Source: Symbiodinium natans (taxonomy: Eukaryota > Sar > Dinophyceae > Suessiales > Symbiodiniaceae). Taken from it: 64,000 bases of DNA. Location of the stretch: contig CAJNDS010002413.1 of the NCBI GenBank assembly GCA_905221605.1, positions 211,001-275,000 on the forward strand, written 5' to 3'. A program made the translations under genes and the position numbers. Position 1 is the first letter of the stretch, and every line of letters starts with the position of its first letter. Below the pieces are notes generated by a model. It did not search any database. It worked only from the letters and a program-made list of their open reading frames with translations, and had not been told where the DNA came from. Of the stretch, positions 22,179-33,961 are shown in pieces.

Positions 22179-23553
22179 CTCTTCAGTCGGCGCCGGCAAG
22201 CCCATGAACTGGGCCACGCGGGGCAGGTGGCCTGGAAAATCCCCCCGCCACCAGCACTGTTGAGGGTTTAGGGTTTAGGGTTTAGGGTTTAGGGATTAAT
22301 GTTTTGGAGTTTCGGTTTCGGGCCTGGGGGTGTTGGGGATTAGGGTCTCCCTTAACCCTTAGCCCCACACCCAAAATCTGAATCTGCCCCATGTCTTCCC
22401 TGGTAGCTTCCGCCACCAAAACACCTGCATGGTTCAGGGGCTTGGAACTCGAGCGAACTGACACGGCCTAAATATCGAAATTTGGGCCACCCTAAATAAG
22501 GGTATAGTCACCCTACTTCTAACCCCATGTATAGCTACCATGAACCTCCAAGTAGGGCTAAGGGTGGCTGCAGGATTCCGGCGCGCTGTGGCTTCGATTC
22601 TGACGCAGGACCCGCGCATTTTGAAGAGATACTTGGAGGTTCATGGTACTTAATAGCCCAAACATGTTCGGGCACTTGAGGGGCTTACAAGTGGGTTATC
22701 AGTACAGTTATTGTTGGGAGAGACGTACACTAAACCCCGAAACCCCTAAACCCTAAACCCTAAACGCTATGAACCTCCAAGTAGGACTCTTTGGTCAGAC
22801 TAGCCCCCGTCTCAAGGTAGTTACATGGTCCCTTACTACGGGCCCTGAAGTGGGGACCCCTTATATACGCCTTATCTACCCTAGCGAACCCAAGGGCCCA
22901 TACTTCAGAATCGTTTAGGGTTTAGGGTTTAGGGTTTAGGGTTTAGGGTTTAGGGTTTAGGGTTTAGGGTTTAGGGTTTAGGGTTTGAAAGAAGGTAAGG
23001 GACCATATTAAGGGGACCGTATAACTACCCTTAGACCCCGAAGAGCAAAATGTTCAAGGCACCGAGAGGACTACAGCAGGCTCGTGAACTTGAGGGTTCA
23101 AAGGTTGAGGGAAAACAAACTTCCCTAAAAATCTACAAACTAAAACATCCTCAACCCTAAACCCTAAACCCTAAACCCCTAAACCCTAAACCCCAAGCCC
23201 TTCACATGTTGCGGGAGGCTGCTGGCGCCTCGCAGGTCGGAGACGAGATCCTCGTAGCAGACGACGAGGACCTCGGGCAAGTCCAGGCACTTGAAGTACT
23301 CGGTGTAGTACTCCTGCGCTGAACCCTAAACCCTAAACCCTAAACCCTAAATCCTAAACCCTAAACCCTGAACTGCAAGACAGGGCCTTAAAGCTTCAGG
23401 CCTTTCTGGCTTACAGGGTTTAACCTTCGGTCTTTCGCGGTTCCTCGAGGGTTTACGAGGATTCAAGCGGGATGGGGTTTAGGCTTTGTAGAGCTTGGGG
23501 GTATTAGGGTTTAGGGTTTAGGGTTTAGGGTTTAGGGTTTAGCACTGTGAGCC

Positions 23554-23645
<92 letters not shown>

Positions 23646-25323
23646 TACGCCTGTAATTGATGGTGCCCTGAGCCACCGCATGAAACTTTTCAGGGTCATA
23701 GTTTGGCACTCCTTCTTCGTTCTCGCTGTGTGATCGGACAACCATGAAGAAGCATTCAACGACCTCATACTTCAACGACTGGATGCGCTCTTCCCACGCC
23801 TCCAAGTTCTCAAAGCCTTTCGAAGTCAACTAGGCGCAGCTGGCCTCACGGAGCCCGAAAACGTGAAACTCTAAACCCTTAAACGCTCACAACCTGAAAA
23901 CGCTTAAGCACTCAGAAGCTTAAACACTTGACCAAAACCCAAAACCCTCAGACCCCCAGCGCCCTTGAGGGCTTAGGGGCATAGGGCCCTAAACCCTAAA
24001 CCCTAAACCCTAAACCCTAAACCCTAAACCCTAAACTTCAGGGGTTCAGGGGCTGATAGGGTTTCGGATCTCATATGTGGTGGTTTCGGAATTAAGGGTA
24101 GCTTATTGGGGTCCTTGTTATAAGGGAACCCTGCTATTTGGGGACTTCTTAGGTGTCCCCAATTTTTTGTAAAGCCCCATATTCCAGCGGAGCTTCCAAA
24201 GCCCCTGGGTCCCGCGATTCAAGGGACCCTTCCTTGAAAGTTTCGTCGAGGGCCCTGAATACCTAATCCCTAAACCCTAAACCCTAAACCCTAAACCCTA
24301 AACCCTAAACCTAAACCCTAAACCCTAAACCCTAAACCCTAAACCCTGAACCCCAGGCTGTCCCAGATCGAGGCCCCGAAGCGCATGCCTTCAGCCACGA
24401 AGTCCTGTCCAGCTGAGGGTCACCTTATGGTTTCTTGAGCTAAGGGGTTTAGGGTTTAGGGTTTAGGGTTTAGGGTTTAGGGTTTAGGGTTTAGGGTTTA
24501 GGGTTTAGGGTTTAGGGTTTAGGGTTTAGGGTTTAGGGTTTAGGGTTTAGGGTTTAGGGTTTAGGGTTTAGGGGCCCTGAACCTCCTGTCCAGCCGAGGG
24601 TCGCCGTAGGGCTTTTTGCGCTAAGGGCTTAGCGGTTTAGGGTTTAGGGTTGAGGGTTTAGGGTTTAGGGTTTAGGGTTCAGGGTTTGAGGTTTGGGGTT
24701 CTGAACCCTACACACTAAACCCTAGGCCCTGAACAACCTGCATAGGCTTTGGGTTCCGGTGAGGGCCAGGGAGGGGCGTCTCCTTGTCGTAGACGAACTC
24801 CGAGATGTTTTGATAGGGCCTGGAGTCACTCCTACAAGGAGTGGCCCCCTAGTTATAAGTCGAGGCCCCTCCTTGTAGACCGCAATCATTGATGGGAGTG
24901 TCGAGTGTAGGGTGTACTTGGAGGTTCCTGGTACTTATAACTCAGTTATAACCGGGCTATAAGTACCAACCTCCAAGTGGGGGTGTAGGTGCAGGGTCTA
25001 GGGCGCAGGGTTTAAGGTTTGGGGGCTTAGGTTGTGTGCATCTAAACCCAAAATTATTTAAAAAAATTGGGTTTAGGGTTTAGGAGCCCAAAAGACCTGA
25101 ACATACTAAACCCTTAACCCGAAACCCTAAGCCCTAAACACTGAACCCTGAACCCTGAACCCTAAACCCTAAACCCTAAATCCCAAACCCTAAACCCTAA
25201 ACCCTAAACCCTAAACCCTAAACCCTAAACCCTAAACCCTAAACCCTAAACCCTAAACCCTAAACTGTGTGCTTTGGGGGCCCAGGTAGGACATCGTAAG
25301 GTTTGGGGGAGGTATAATGGCAC

Positions 25324-25354
<31 letters not shown>

Positions 25355-28300
25355 CTTCTTCTTCTTCTTCTTCTTCTTCCCTATTACTCTTAAGGCGTCC
25401 TGAAAAGCCTGGCTGGAAAGTTTAGGGCTTATTCTTGAGGGGGTGTTTAGGGTTTAGGGTTTGGGGTTTGGGGTTTAGGGTTTAGGGTTTAGGGTTTGGG
25501 GCTTAGGGTTTGGGGTTTGGGGGTTTGGGGTTTGGGGTTTAGGGGGTCCAGAGTTTAGGGTTTCGGGGGTTTAAGGGCTTTGGGAGACGTAGGATCTTAG
25601 GGCTTTGGGGTTCAAGTACTTTAGAGATCTTACGGTTTAAGGGCTTTAGGGCTTTAGAAAACGTAGGTTTTCAGGGCTTTGGGATTCAAGGTGCTTTTGG
25701 GTCTTGCGGTTTTTAGGGGCTTTTGGGTTGCTTTAAGGGCTGTAGGGATCTTAGGGTCTTAACTTTTTAAGGGCGCTTTAGGGTTTTCCGGTTTTAAGGG
25801 CTTTAGGGCTGCTTTAAGGACCCCTAAACCCTAAACCCTAAACCCTAAACCCTAAACCCTAAACCCTGAACCCTGAACCCTGAACCCTAAACTGTTGCAG
25901 CTCGGGGGGCCGCACCGGCGGGACGTCCTTCTCCCGGAGGAAGCGCCACCAACTTTGGACGACAGCCTCCGGCTCGCGGACGATGCAGAGGTATTTGGCC
26001 TTAGGCAGTTTTTCAGGGTTTCAGGTTTTTGTTTTGAGGGCTTAGGGTTTTCAAGGTTCTTTAGGGTTTAGGGTTTTAGGGTTTTAGGGGGTTTAGGGGG
26101 TTTAGGGCTTTAGGGTTTTCAGGTTGTAGGGTTTTAGGGGTTTTAGGGGTTTTAGGGGTTTTAGGGGTTTTAGGGGTTTTAGGGGTTTTAGGGGTTTTAG
26201 GGGTTTTAGGGGTTTTAGGGGTTTTAGGGTTTTAGGCGTTTTAGGGGTTTTAGGGCTTTAGGGCTTTAAGGGTTCCAAGGGTTTTAGGCGTTTAGGCCTT
26301 TAGGGTTCTAGGGTTTTAGGGTTCTAGGGTTTTTAGGGTTCAGGGTTTTAGGGTTTGAGGGTTTTTAGGGCGTTAGGGTTTTTAGGGCTGTAGGATCTTC
26401 AGGGTTTTAGGGTTTTAGGGCTTTAGGGTTTGAAGGGTTTTAGGGTTGTAGGGTTTTTCGGGGTTTAGGGTTTTGGGGCTTTAGGGTTTTACGCCTTTAG
26501 GGTTGAGGGTTTAGGGCTTCACAAGGCTTTGGGTTTAGCGGGGGGGGGGGGGGGGGACCTAAACCGTAAACCCAGGCAACAAAGAACCTCTGGGCGGGGG
26601 ATCAGGATCTCGCGTTGAGGGCTTAGGCGTAGGGCTCAGGGTTTAGGGTTTAGGGTTTAGGGTTTAGGGTTTAGGGTTTAGGGTTTAGGGTTTAGGGTTT
26701 AGGGTTTAGGGTTTAGGGTTTAGGGTTTAGGGTTTAGGGTTTAGGGTTTAGGGTTTAGAGCTCGGGTTTAGGGTTTAGGGTTTAGGGTTTAGGGTTTAGG
26801 GTTTCGGGTTTCGGGTTTCGGGTTTCGGGTTTCGGGTTCAAGTCCTAACCCAAGAAGCACCAAACCGCTGCCATCGACGCCACATGAGACCAGAACGACC
26901 CAACAAAGCGCGCTCATTGAAGTCGAGGGTTTGGAGATTTGGGTTTAGGGTTTAGGGTTTAGGGTTTAGGGTTTAGGGTTTAGGGTTTACGGTTTAGGGT
27001 TTAGGGTTTAGGGTTTAGGGTTTAAGGATACACCTTTAGGTTTAGGGTTTGGAGTTTTGGGTTTTGGGTTTAGGGTCTAGAAGAACGTCAAGGGCGCAGA
27101 ATTTGGATCAGACCCGCTACGCCATCAACACGCCGAGAGCCTGCAGGTTTAGGGTGTAGGGCTTCGGGTTTAGGCTTAGCCCTTAAACCCTAAACCCTAA
27201 GCCCTCAACCCTAAAGCCTAAAGCCTAAAGCCTAAAGCCTAAAGCCTAAAGCCTAAACCCTAAACCCTAAACCCTAAACCCTGAACCCTACCATAGGTTT
27301 AGGGTCTTGCTGCGTCCCAGCCGCGCCGCGGTTCAGTTCAGCGAGGCCTCGGGTTGAAAAGGGGATGCGGGCCTGGGAGTTTGGGAGTTTGGGAGTTTGG
27401 GAGTTTAGGGATTTTAGGGTTAGGGTTTAGGGTTTAGGGTTTAGGGTTTAGGGTTTAGGGTTTAGGGTTTAGGGTTTAGGGTTTAGGGTTTAGGGTTTAG
27501 GGTTTAGGGTTTAGGGTTTAGGGTTTAGGGTTTAGGGTTTAGGGTTTAGGGTTTAGGGTTTAGTGTTGAGGGTTTAGGGTTTAGGGTTTAGGGTTTAGGG
27601 TTTAGGGTTTAGGGTTTAGGGTTTAGGGTTTAGGGTTTAGGGTTTAGGGTTTAGGGTTCGGGGATTGCCGGGTTGTACAGGTTTAAGGTTCAGGGGTTGG
27701 AGTGCAAGGGCTCAGGGCTTGATAGGCCCGAGGATGACCTTTGGCTACCAAAGGCACCTAACCTTGAACCCTAAACCCTGAAACCCCAAAACCTCCAAAA
27801 ACCCTACCCTAAACCCTAAACCCTAAACCCTAAAACCCCAAAACCTCCAAAACCCTTGAAATCCCTGAAAAAGAAAGGGAGGAAGGGCCCGGGTGTTCCA
27901 GTCTCTGGCGGTGGGATCAGCGTTGCAGGGTTTTGGGTTCGAAGGGTTTAGGGTCTAGGGTTTAGGGTTTAGGGTTTAGGGTTTAGGTTAGAAGGGTTTA
28001 GGGTTAGAAGGGTTTAGGACTTAGGGTTCGAAGGGCTTAGGTTTAAGGTTCGAAGGGTGCAGGGTTCAGGCTTAGGGTTCAATTCGGGTTCAGGGTTGCA
28101 GGGTTTAGGGTTTAAGATCTGGGGCTTTATAGGGTTTGGGGCATAGGGCAGAGGGCCCTGAACCCGAAACCCTACACCCTTACACCCTAAACCCTGCACC
28201 CTAAACCCTACACACCAAACCCTACACCCTAAACGTTGTGCTTCGGCGACCTTTGGGGGGTTGGGCACGTGAACAGGGGATCCTAGAACCAAGAGAAGGG

Positions 28301-31300
28301 CAAAAAGGGTACCACTAGGGTTTTGTGTTTGGGGTTTAGGGTTTGGGGTTTGGGGTTTAGGGTTTGAGGGTTTAGGGTTTGAGGGTTTTGGTCTTGGGGT
28401 TTAGGGGTTAGGGTTTAGGGTTTGGGGTTTATAAGGGTTTAGGGTTTAGGGTTTGGGGTTTAGGGTTTGGGGTTTAGGGTTTAGGGTTTAGGGTTTAGGG
28501 TTTAGGGTTTAGGGTTTGGGGTTGAAGACGCATGGATCCTGAACCCTACAGCAACCCTCAAGGGGCTGCAAGGGAAGGAAAGGGTCGGCTGCAGGGTCTG
28601 TCTTGCAACTGAGGGTTTAGTTTAGGGTTTAGGGTTTAGGTTTAGGTTTAGGGTTTAGGGTTTAGGGTTTGGGGTTTAGGGTTTAGGGTTTAGGGTTTAG
28701 GGTTTAGGGTTTTAGGGTTGTAGGGTTTTAGGGTTTTAGGGTTTTAGGGTTTTAGGGTTTTAGGGTTTTAGGGTTTTAGGGTTTTAGGGTTTTAGGGTTT
28801 AGGGTTTTAGGGTTTTAGGGTTTTAGCGGTTTTAGGGTTTTAGGGTTTTAGGGTTCAGGGTTTAGGGTTTAGGGTTCAGGGTTCAGGGTAGCCTTAATCT
28901 CTTTCAGCCCCCTGGGCCTTAGGTAGCTGAAGGGGGTTTGGGGTTTAGGGCTCAGGGTTTAAAACCTCTCTGCACCCTCAACCCTCAGGCGTCTAAGGTG
29001 GGTTGAGGGAGCGTTTTTGAGGATTTCGAGACTTTCCGCCTCAAGCCTTCTATACTCTGATCTCTACCCCAAACCCATCGAAAACACCCTACCCGCATGT
29101 TATAGGAACGATAAGAATCGACATCTGAACGAAAAGCGACGTACTACAGAAGAGAAGCCAAAAGAACGTTCAAAACACGGTGAAAAAAATCAATAAACAA
29201 ATAACAGCCGTACGAAACCAAGAGTTTCTAAAGGCTTCAAACTCTCCACACCTGCACCTTGAACCCGAAACCCCTAAGGCCCGAAAACCCTAAAACCCTA
29301 AACCCGAAACCCCTAAACATTAAACCCCTAAACCCTAAATCCTAAACCCTGTAAACCCAAAAAACCCCAAAACCCTAAAAACCCTAAAAACCCTAAACCC
29401 TCAAAACTCAAAACCCTAAACCCTAAACCCTAAACCCTAAACCCTAAACCCTAAACCCTAAACCCTAAACCCTAAACCCTAAACCCTGAGCCGCCGCCAC
29501 GGGGCGCAGGTGCGACTTGAAGAGTCGGGGCCTCGCCGGTTGCTCGGCCTCGAGGCTCAGCCCCAGGTCCTGTTGGTTTGGGGTTTAGGGTTTAGGGTTT
29601 AGGGTTTGGGGTTTGGGGTTTGGGGTTTGGGGTTTGGGGTTCGGGGTTTGGGGCTTGGGGTTTGCGGTTTGGGGTTTGGGGTTTGGGGTTTGGGGTTTGG
29701 GGTTTGGGGTTTAGGGTTTAGGCGGAGCAGGGTTTAGGGTCTAGGTCTAGGGCCTAGGGCTTCGAGGCGATTATTAAAAGGGCTTAGGGCTCAGGATTTT
29801 CGAGGCTAGGGCAGGGGGTTTGGGTTTTTTTGGGGGTTTAAAGGCTTGGCGCTTGATCTTGACCTTGACCATCAGCTTGGAACTTAGGGAGATTTAGCTT
29901 GGCCACAGGCCCTACTGGCTCTTAGTAGGGAAGGAGGTACCCTGTATAGGAGGATATCCCTAAACCCTAAACCCTAAACCCTGAAGCCTAAACCGGTAGG
30001 ATGTTGCATCTCACGCTTCGCACATTGTGCCGGCAGGCGCCGTTGCCCTGTCGAGCCCTCCTTAGGAAGCGTCCTCACATCTTGGGGTTTAGGGTTTAGG
30101 GTTCAGGGTTTGGGGTTCGGGGTTTGGGGTTTGGGGTTTGGGGTTTGAGGTTTGGGGTTAGGGTTTAGGGTTTAGGGTTTAGGGTTTAGGGTTTAGGGTT
30201 TAGGGTTTAGGGTTTAGGGTTTAGGGTTTGATCTTGGTAGCCCGATAGTACTGTTTGTTTCGTCCCTACACCCTAGACCTTTAACCTGAACCCTCGACCA
30301 AAAACGCGAAACCGTAAACCCTCAAGCTAAGCCATATTCAACTCGCGCTAAGCCCTAAACCCTATATAAACCCTAAACTCTAAACCCTAAACCCAAAAAT
30401 ATCAACCCTAAACCCTAAACCCTAAGCCCTGAACATTTCAGCCGGGGTTCCCATGCCATCTGATCCCAGGGCTGCACCTGATAGATGTCCTGGCACTCGA
30501 AGGAACTCGAGGTGCAGGCTGCAGGACTAGGGTTTAGGGTTTAGGGTTTGGGGTTTAGGGTTTAAGGTTTAGGGTTTAGGGTTTGGGGTTTGGGGTTTAG
30601 GGTTTACAGCTTAGGGTTCAGGCTTTAGGAGTCTAGGGCGTGTTTGGGGAAGTACTTTGGGAGTTTGGGGTTGAATTTGGGTGTAGGCCTTTTGGCTGTT
30701 TAGGCTGCTACAGCTTTTCCTCCCCGAAGCCCCAAGCACTCAGCCATCAGAGGCCCAAACAAAACTGAGGGCTTAGAGCTTAGGGCTTATAGGGTGCCTA
30801 AACCGTAAGTCCCACACCCCGAAACTCCGAACACCCTAAACCGTAAACCCTAGACTCGAAACCCTAAACCCCAAACCCTGAACCCTAAACCCTACACCCT
30901 AGGTTGCCTCGAAGTCGGTGTGCAGCCCATCCGTGCGCAGGGCGTGACAGAGCATCTGGAGCAGCGTGGTGCCTAAGGGCGCTGTGTTTGAGGAAACTCT
31001 AAACCCTAAACCCTAAACCCTGAAAAACCTGAAGCCCTAAACTTTGGGAGGCTTCGCAGTGCGCGCGCCAAGAGCTTGGCATGTTTCTGCGCTACCTTTC
31101 GGGCCTGGCCTTCAGTTCGTAAAGCTAAAGCTCAGCCTATTCGTGCCTTGGGTAAGCGTACTTTCGATGCTTCGAGCTCGCAGGGGGTTTGTTGCGTTGA
31201 GGGATATGTAACCCCGAAATTGGGATCCTCTACCCCATGTTGTACCAGTACTGCTTGCATTTCCCCCATCATTTCCCATACTAATGTCGATGGGCCATAC

Positions 31301-33432
31301 ACCCTTCTAGGTTCGTGTTGTCCCAAGAATTCAGAAAGATCAAGAAAGAGGAATCCCGTCTACAACCCTGAACTCTAAACCCTGAGCCCTTAGCCCAAAA
31401 CCCGAAACCTAAACCCTAAACCCTGAACCCTAAACCCTAAACCCTGAACCTAAAGCCCTTTACCTTGCGTGCTGCCCAAAGCAAGCAACCTACTGAAAAA
31501 CGGGGGGGGGGGGGGGGGGGGGTTAGGGTTTAGGGTTTAGGGTTTGGGGTTTGGGGTTTGGGGTTTAGGGTTTAGGGTTTAGGGTTTAGGGTTTAGGGTC
31601 TAGGCCCTAGACTCTAGGGTTTAGGGTTCACCAGACTGAGTCTTGCAAGTCTGGTTGCCAGGCGGATGCTTTTTGGGCATGCGGAAGCGAGGCACCAAGT
31701 CGGTATAAGACGGTTTAGGGTTCAGGGTTCAAGGTTCAAGGTTTAGGATTTGGGGTTTGGGGTTTGGGGTTTAGGGAAGAGCCTCCACCCGAAAAACTAA
31801 AACCCTGACCCCTAAACAACGTCACGATGTGTTATAGATATAACCGAAGCCCACAGGCCCAATTCAATGTTACCCTAACCCCATAGCCCCGAAAAAAGAA
31901 CTAAACCCGAAACCCCAAACCACAACCCGCTTTAACCCTCATAATCCCTCGAACCACAAACCCCAAAACTCTAGTCCCTCAGCCCAAAAACCCTAAACCC
32001 TTAAGCCACAAAACCCAAAACCCTATGCCGAAAACCCTAAACCCAAGCCCTAAACCCGAAAGCCCCAGCCCTAAACCCCCTAAATTCCTGGGGTTGAGAT
32101 TGGGGGTTAGGGTTTAGGGTTTCTAGAGCCAAGAGAAACCTAGGAATGAAAATACCCTTTTGGCTTAAGGGGCCTTATAAGGGAACCTAAACCCTCAAGA
32201 AAGAGGAAAAGGGGCCGACCGCTGGGTCCTAAAACCTGCACCTCAACCCCTAAACCCTAAGCCCTAAACCCTAAACCCTGAACCCTAAACCCTAAACCCT
32301 AAACCCTACACCCTACACCCTACACCCTACACCCTAAACCCTCACCCTACACCCTAAACCCTAAACCCTAAACCCTAAACCCTACACCCTACACCCTACA
32401 CCCTACACCCTAAACCCTAAACCCTACACCCTGATATTGGGGTTCAGGGCTTAGGGTTCTCTTTTGGCTTCCCAGCAACCCGACTTCGGAACCGTCGCGA
32501 TGAAGATGTCGCCTTCGGGGTGCAGTGCGCCGGGGTGTGTAGGGTTTATATAGGGTTTAGGGTTTAGGGTTTAGGGTTTAGGGTTTAGGGTTTATATAGG
32601 GTTCAGGGTTTGGGGTGCATATAGGATTTAGAGGTTTAGGGTTTAGGGTATGGGGTGCGGGCCTTAAAGGGCTGTTAACAGTCTCTAGGGCGGTTTAGGG
32701 TTGTCGGGGTTGCTTTGCGGGGTTTAGGGCTTAGGGCTTAGGGCTTAGGACTTAGGGATTAGGGTTCTCAGGTTTGTCTGGGGCAGTTTAGGGTTTTCAG
32801 CTTGCTTGGGCCGTTTAGGGTTCAGGGCAATGAAGGTTCCGGGTTCAGCGTGTAGGGTTCAGGTCGCACCAGCTCGCGCCATGTTTCCTGTTGAACCTAG
32901 ATCCCTCCAGGGGCTTCCCTCATCCCTAGACCCGAACGCTATATCATGTGGGGGCTTCTGAAAACTAGGGCATATTCCAAGACGGTATAAAAGGGTACCC
33001 CCAAAACAGACCATAATTTGGAGAACTGCTAGTTACCCACTAGTGCTACGACATACTCCGTGCACAGTCCTCCTCACGAAAAAATTGCAAGTTGGCCTTG
33101 CAAGATAGCAAACTACAACTGCGATGGTGCAACTTGCCTAAAGCCCTGAGCTCTGAGCCCCGAGAACGCCCCCCCCCCCCCCCGCCCCCCAAAAAAAAAA
33201 CCCACAAGTCCTAAATCCCCATTCAAAATCCCCAAGCCCGGAACCGTAATAAGTCTCCAAACCCTATGACCCCTAGACTCCGGACCCTAAAGCCAGAACC
33301 ACTTATAGTAGGGTTTGGGGGTTTAGGGTTTAGGGTTTAGGGTTAACCCCCAAACTGAACCCTGGAAGTTGAAACACCACTAAGCCGGCTGCTGGGTTCG
33401 GGCACAAACGCCGCGGCACGCTCCACAGACTC
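22179..33432 (-). CDS. PAPS-dependent sulfotransferase, 11 exons, both ends incomplete
   Basis: Transfers sulfate from PAPS to an acceptor not deducible here. Exons in sense order: 33432-33393, 32512-32480, 30972-30908, 30489-30451, 29569-29506, 27347-27325, 25999-25914, 24819-24783, 24404-24363, 23313-23229, 22231-22179. Total 567 nt, 189 codons in one frame. Splicing restores FVPEPSDIFIATVPKSGTT (5'-phosphosulfate loop), DIYQVQPWDQMAW, PRLFKSHLRLAELNRGAKY (catalytic His in KSH), IVREPEAVVQSWWRFL (3'-phosphate Arg and Ser), FGASIWEYYTEYF, VLVVCYEDLVSDLRGHLP and FMGLPAPTEE. Donors are 6 GC, 2 GT and 3 GA; every internal acceptor is AG|G. The initiator and the C-terminal GxxGxxK region were not found. 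Possible further exons are 22020-21984 and, much farther, 6122-6065. The first exon's 5' boundary is a guess. Introns hold telomeric arrays and fold-back elements. Confidence 0.85.
22629..22785. mobile_element. fold-back element, family CTACTTGGAGG, split by a CCCTAAA insert
   Basis: Left end TACTTGGAGGTTCATGGTAC, right end TATGAACCTCCAAGTAG. A CCCTAAA tract at about 22730-22766 replaces the inner right arm. Confidence 0.85.
22811..23033. mobile_element. fold-back element, family GGTAGTTACATGGTCCC, split by a TTTAGGG array
   Basis: Left arm AAGGTAGTTACATGGTCCCT, array 22916-22986, right arm AAGGGACCATATTAAGGGGA then ATAACTACCCTTA. Intact sisters at 35291-35420 and 44408-44520; a left half only at 57328-57351. 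Confidence 0.85.
23539..23829 (-). CDS. unassigned exon-like frame ending in a (GAC)n-encoded Arg run
   Basis: Open minus frame beginning just after a CTAG (possible AG acceptor); its first codon is TTG, not ATG. About 55 residues look like real protein (GFENLEAWEERIQSLKYEVV, then ECFFMVVRSHSENEEGVPNY, then DPEKFHAVAQG). They run into the trinucleotide tract 23557-23645, read as poly-Arg. It sits inside the sulfotransferase intron 23314-24362, same strand. It may be an alternative exon, a nested gene or a relic; no family recognised. Confidence 0.4.
23557..23645 (+). repeat. (GAC)n trinucleotide repeat
   Basis: About 29 units. Minus-strand translation gives long Arg or Val runs. Confidence 0.98.
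24443..24572 (+). repeat. telomere-type array (TTTAGGG)n
   Basis: Between sulfotransferase exon 24404-24363 and a decayed copy of its acceptor side (24583-24643). Confidence 0.97.
24914..24980. mobile_element. compact 67-bp fold-back element, family CTACTTGGAGG
   Basis: Almost only the two arms: TACTTGGAGGTTCCTGGTAC and GTACCAACCTCCAAGT. Other members: 7271-7507 (two abutting), 11531-11662, 14557-14692, 22501-22557 (half), 40531-40644. Confidence 0.85.
25095..25266 (-). repeat. telomere-type array (CCCTAAA)n
   Basis: About 20 units, followed by a (CTT)n microsatellite at 25325-25379. Confidence 0.97.
26029..26520 (+). repeat. (TTTTAGGGG)n nonamer array and derivatives
   Basis: About 14 perfect nonamers at 26120-26225, decaying to both sides. 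Confidence 0.95.
26636..27025 (+). repeat. telomere-type arrays with a TTTCGGG patch
   Basis: Perfect units at 26636-26760, TTTCGGG at 26801-26835, more TTTAGGG at 26938-27025; short non-coding islands between. Confidence 0.95.
27415..27657 (+). repeat. long telomere-type array (TTTAGGG)n
   Basis: About 34 units, on the acceptor side of sulfotransferase exon 27347-27325. Confidence 0.97.
28325..28890 (+). repeat. TTTAGGG/TTTGGGG arrays and a (TTTTAGGG)n octamer array
   Basis: Octamers at 28710-28855. 28890-29280 is an A-rich island with no gene or family seen. Confidence 0.95.
29400..29487 (-). repeat. telomere-type array (CCCTAAA)n
   Basis: Donor side of exon 29569-29506; TTTGGGG units at 29578-29725 lie on its acceptor side. 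Confidence 0.97.
31076..31378 (+). CDS. uncertain plus-strand frame of 100 codons
   Basis: ATG frame with high Ser, Cys and Pro (e.g. TFDASSSQGVCCVEGYVTPK). It is a 300-bp island free of telomeric repeats between sulfotransferase exons and intergenic arrays. The minus strand is also open (31132-31326, GEMQAVLVQHGVEDPNFGV). No family recognised; it could be a transposon remnant. Confidence 0.25.
   Translation: MACFCATFRAWPSVRKAKAQPIRALGKRTFDASSSQGVCCVEGYVTPKLGSSTPCCTSTACISPIISHTNVDGPYTLLGSCCPKNSERSRKRNPVYNPEL
32237..32435 (-). repeat. CCCTAAA/CCCTACA patterned array
   Basis: Runs of four or five CCCTACA alternate with CCCTAAA runs, a higher-order pattern. Confidence 0.95.
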
Positions 33433-33559
33433 CTCCGGTTCACTGGCGCAGTCCCCTAAACCCTAAACCCCCAAACCCTAAACCCATCTAAACCCTAAAC
33501 CCTAAACCCCAAACCCTAAACCCTAAACCGGTCACTGGCGAAGTCGTGCCGTGGCTCAG

Positions 33560-33830
33560 GGTTGCTTAGGGCTGTCTGGGGCTTTTGAGTCTGCTTGTCG
33601 TCTAGAAAATACGTCCCCAAACTGCCCCACAATCACAACATCTTTGAGCAGCAAGTCGAAAGGTGGAAAGGTGTCCTTGTCCCAAGCTGCACCACTCAGG
33701 CACAAGTATTCATGGCCTGCAAAGTTTCGGTGCTTCGCGGCATCGCCTCTTCATGAGGCTTTGCAGGGTCCAAAAACTTCCTTGCCAAGTCCAGAGCACC
33801 ACCCACTAACCCTAAACCCTAAACCCTGAA
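33560..33830 (-). CDS. unassigned coding-like island upstream of the sulfotransferase
   Basis: Minus frame of about 60 codons, open after a TGA, reading GDAAKHRNFAGHEYLCLSG, then AAWDKDTFPPFDLLLKDVVI, then VGQFGDVFSRRQ. Composition is protein-like (Trp, Phe, mixed charge). A plus-strand ATG frame (33551-33829) overlaps but looks less natural. The segment is near sequence (33430-33450, 33530-33550) sharing a GGTCACTGGCG motif. Confidence 0.3.
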
Positions 33831-33872
33831 CCCTAAACCCTAAACCCTAAACCCTAAACCCTAAACCCTAGT

Positions 33873-33955
33873 GCTCGAGCTTCTCCAGCTTTGGCCCGCA
33901 GTTTAGGAGACTTGACTTTGCCACCTTTGTTCTCCTCTCGCAGCATGGTCGAGGG
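33873..33955 (-). CDS. orphan island MLREENKGGKVKSPKLRAKA
   Basis: Basic, Lys-rich minus frame with an in-frame ATG and an AG|GAG acceptor option. Flanked by arrays (33805-33872 CCCTAAA, 33962-34078 TTTAGGG). Unassigned. Confidence 0.3.
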
Positions 33956-33961
33956 TTCTTA

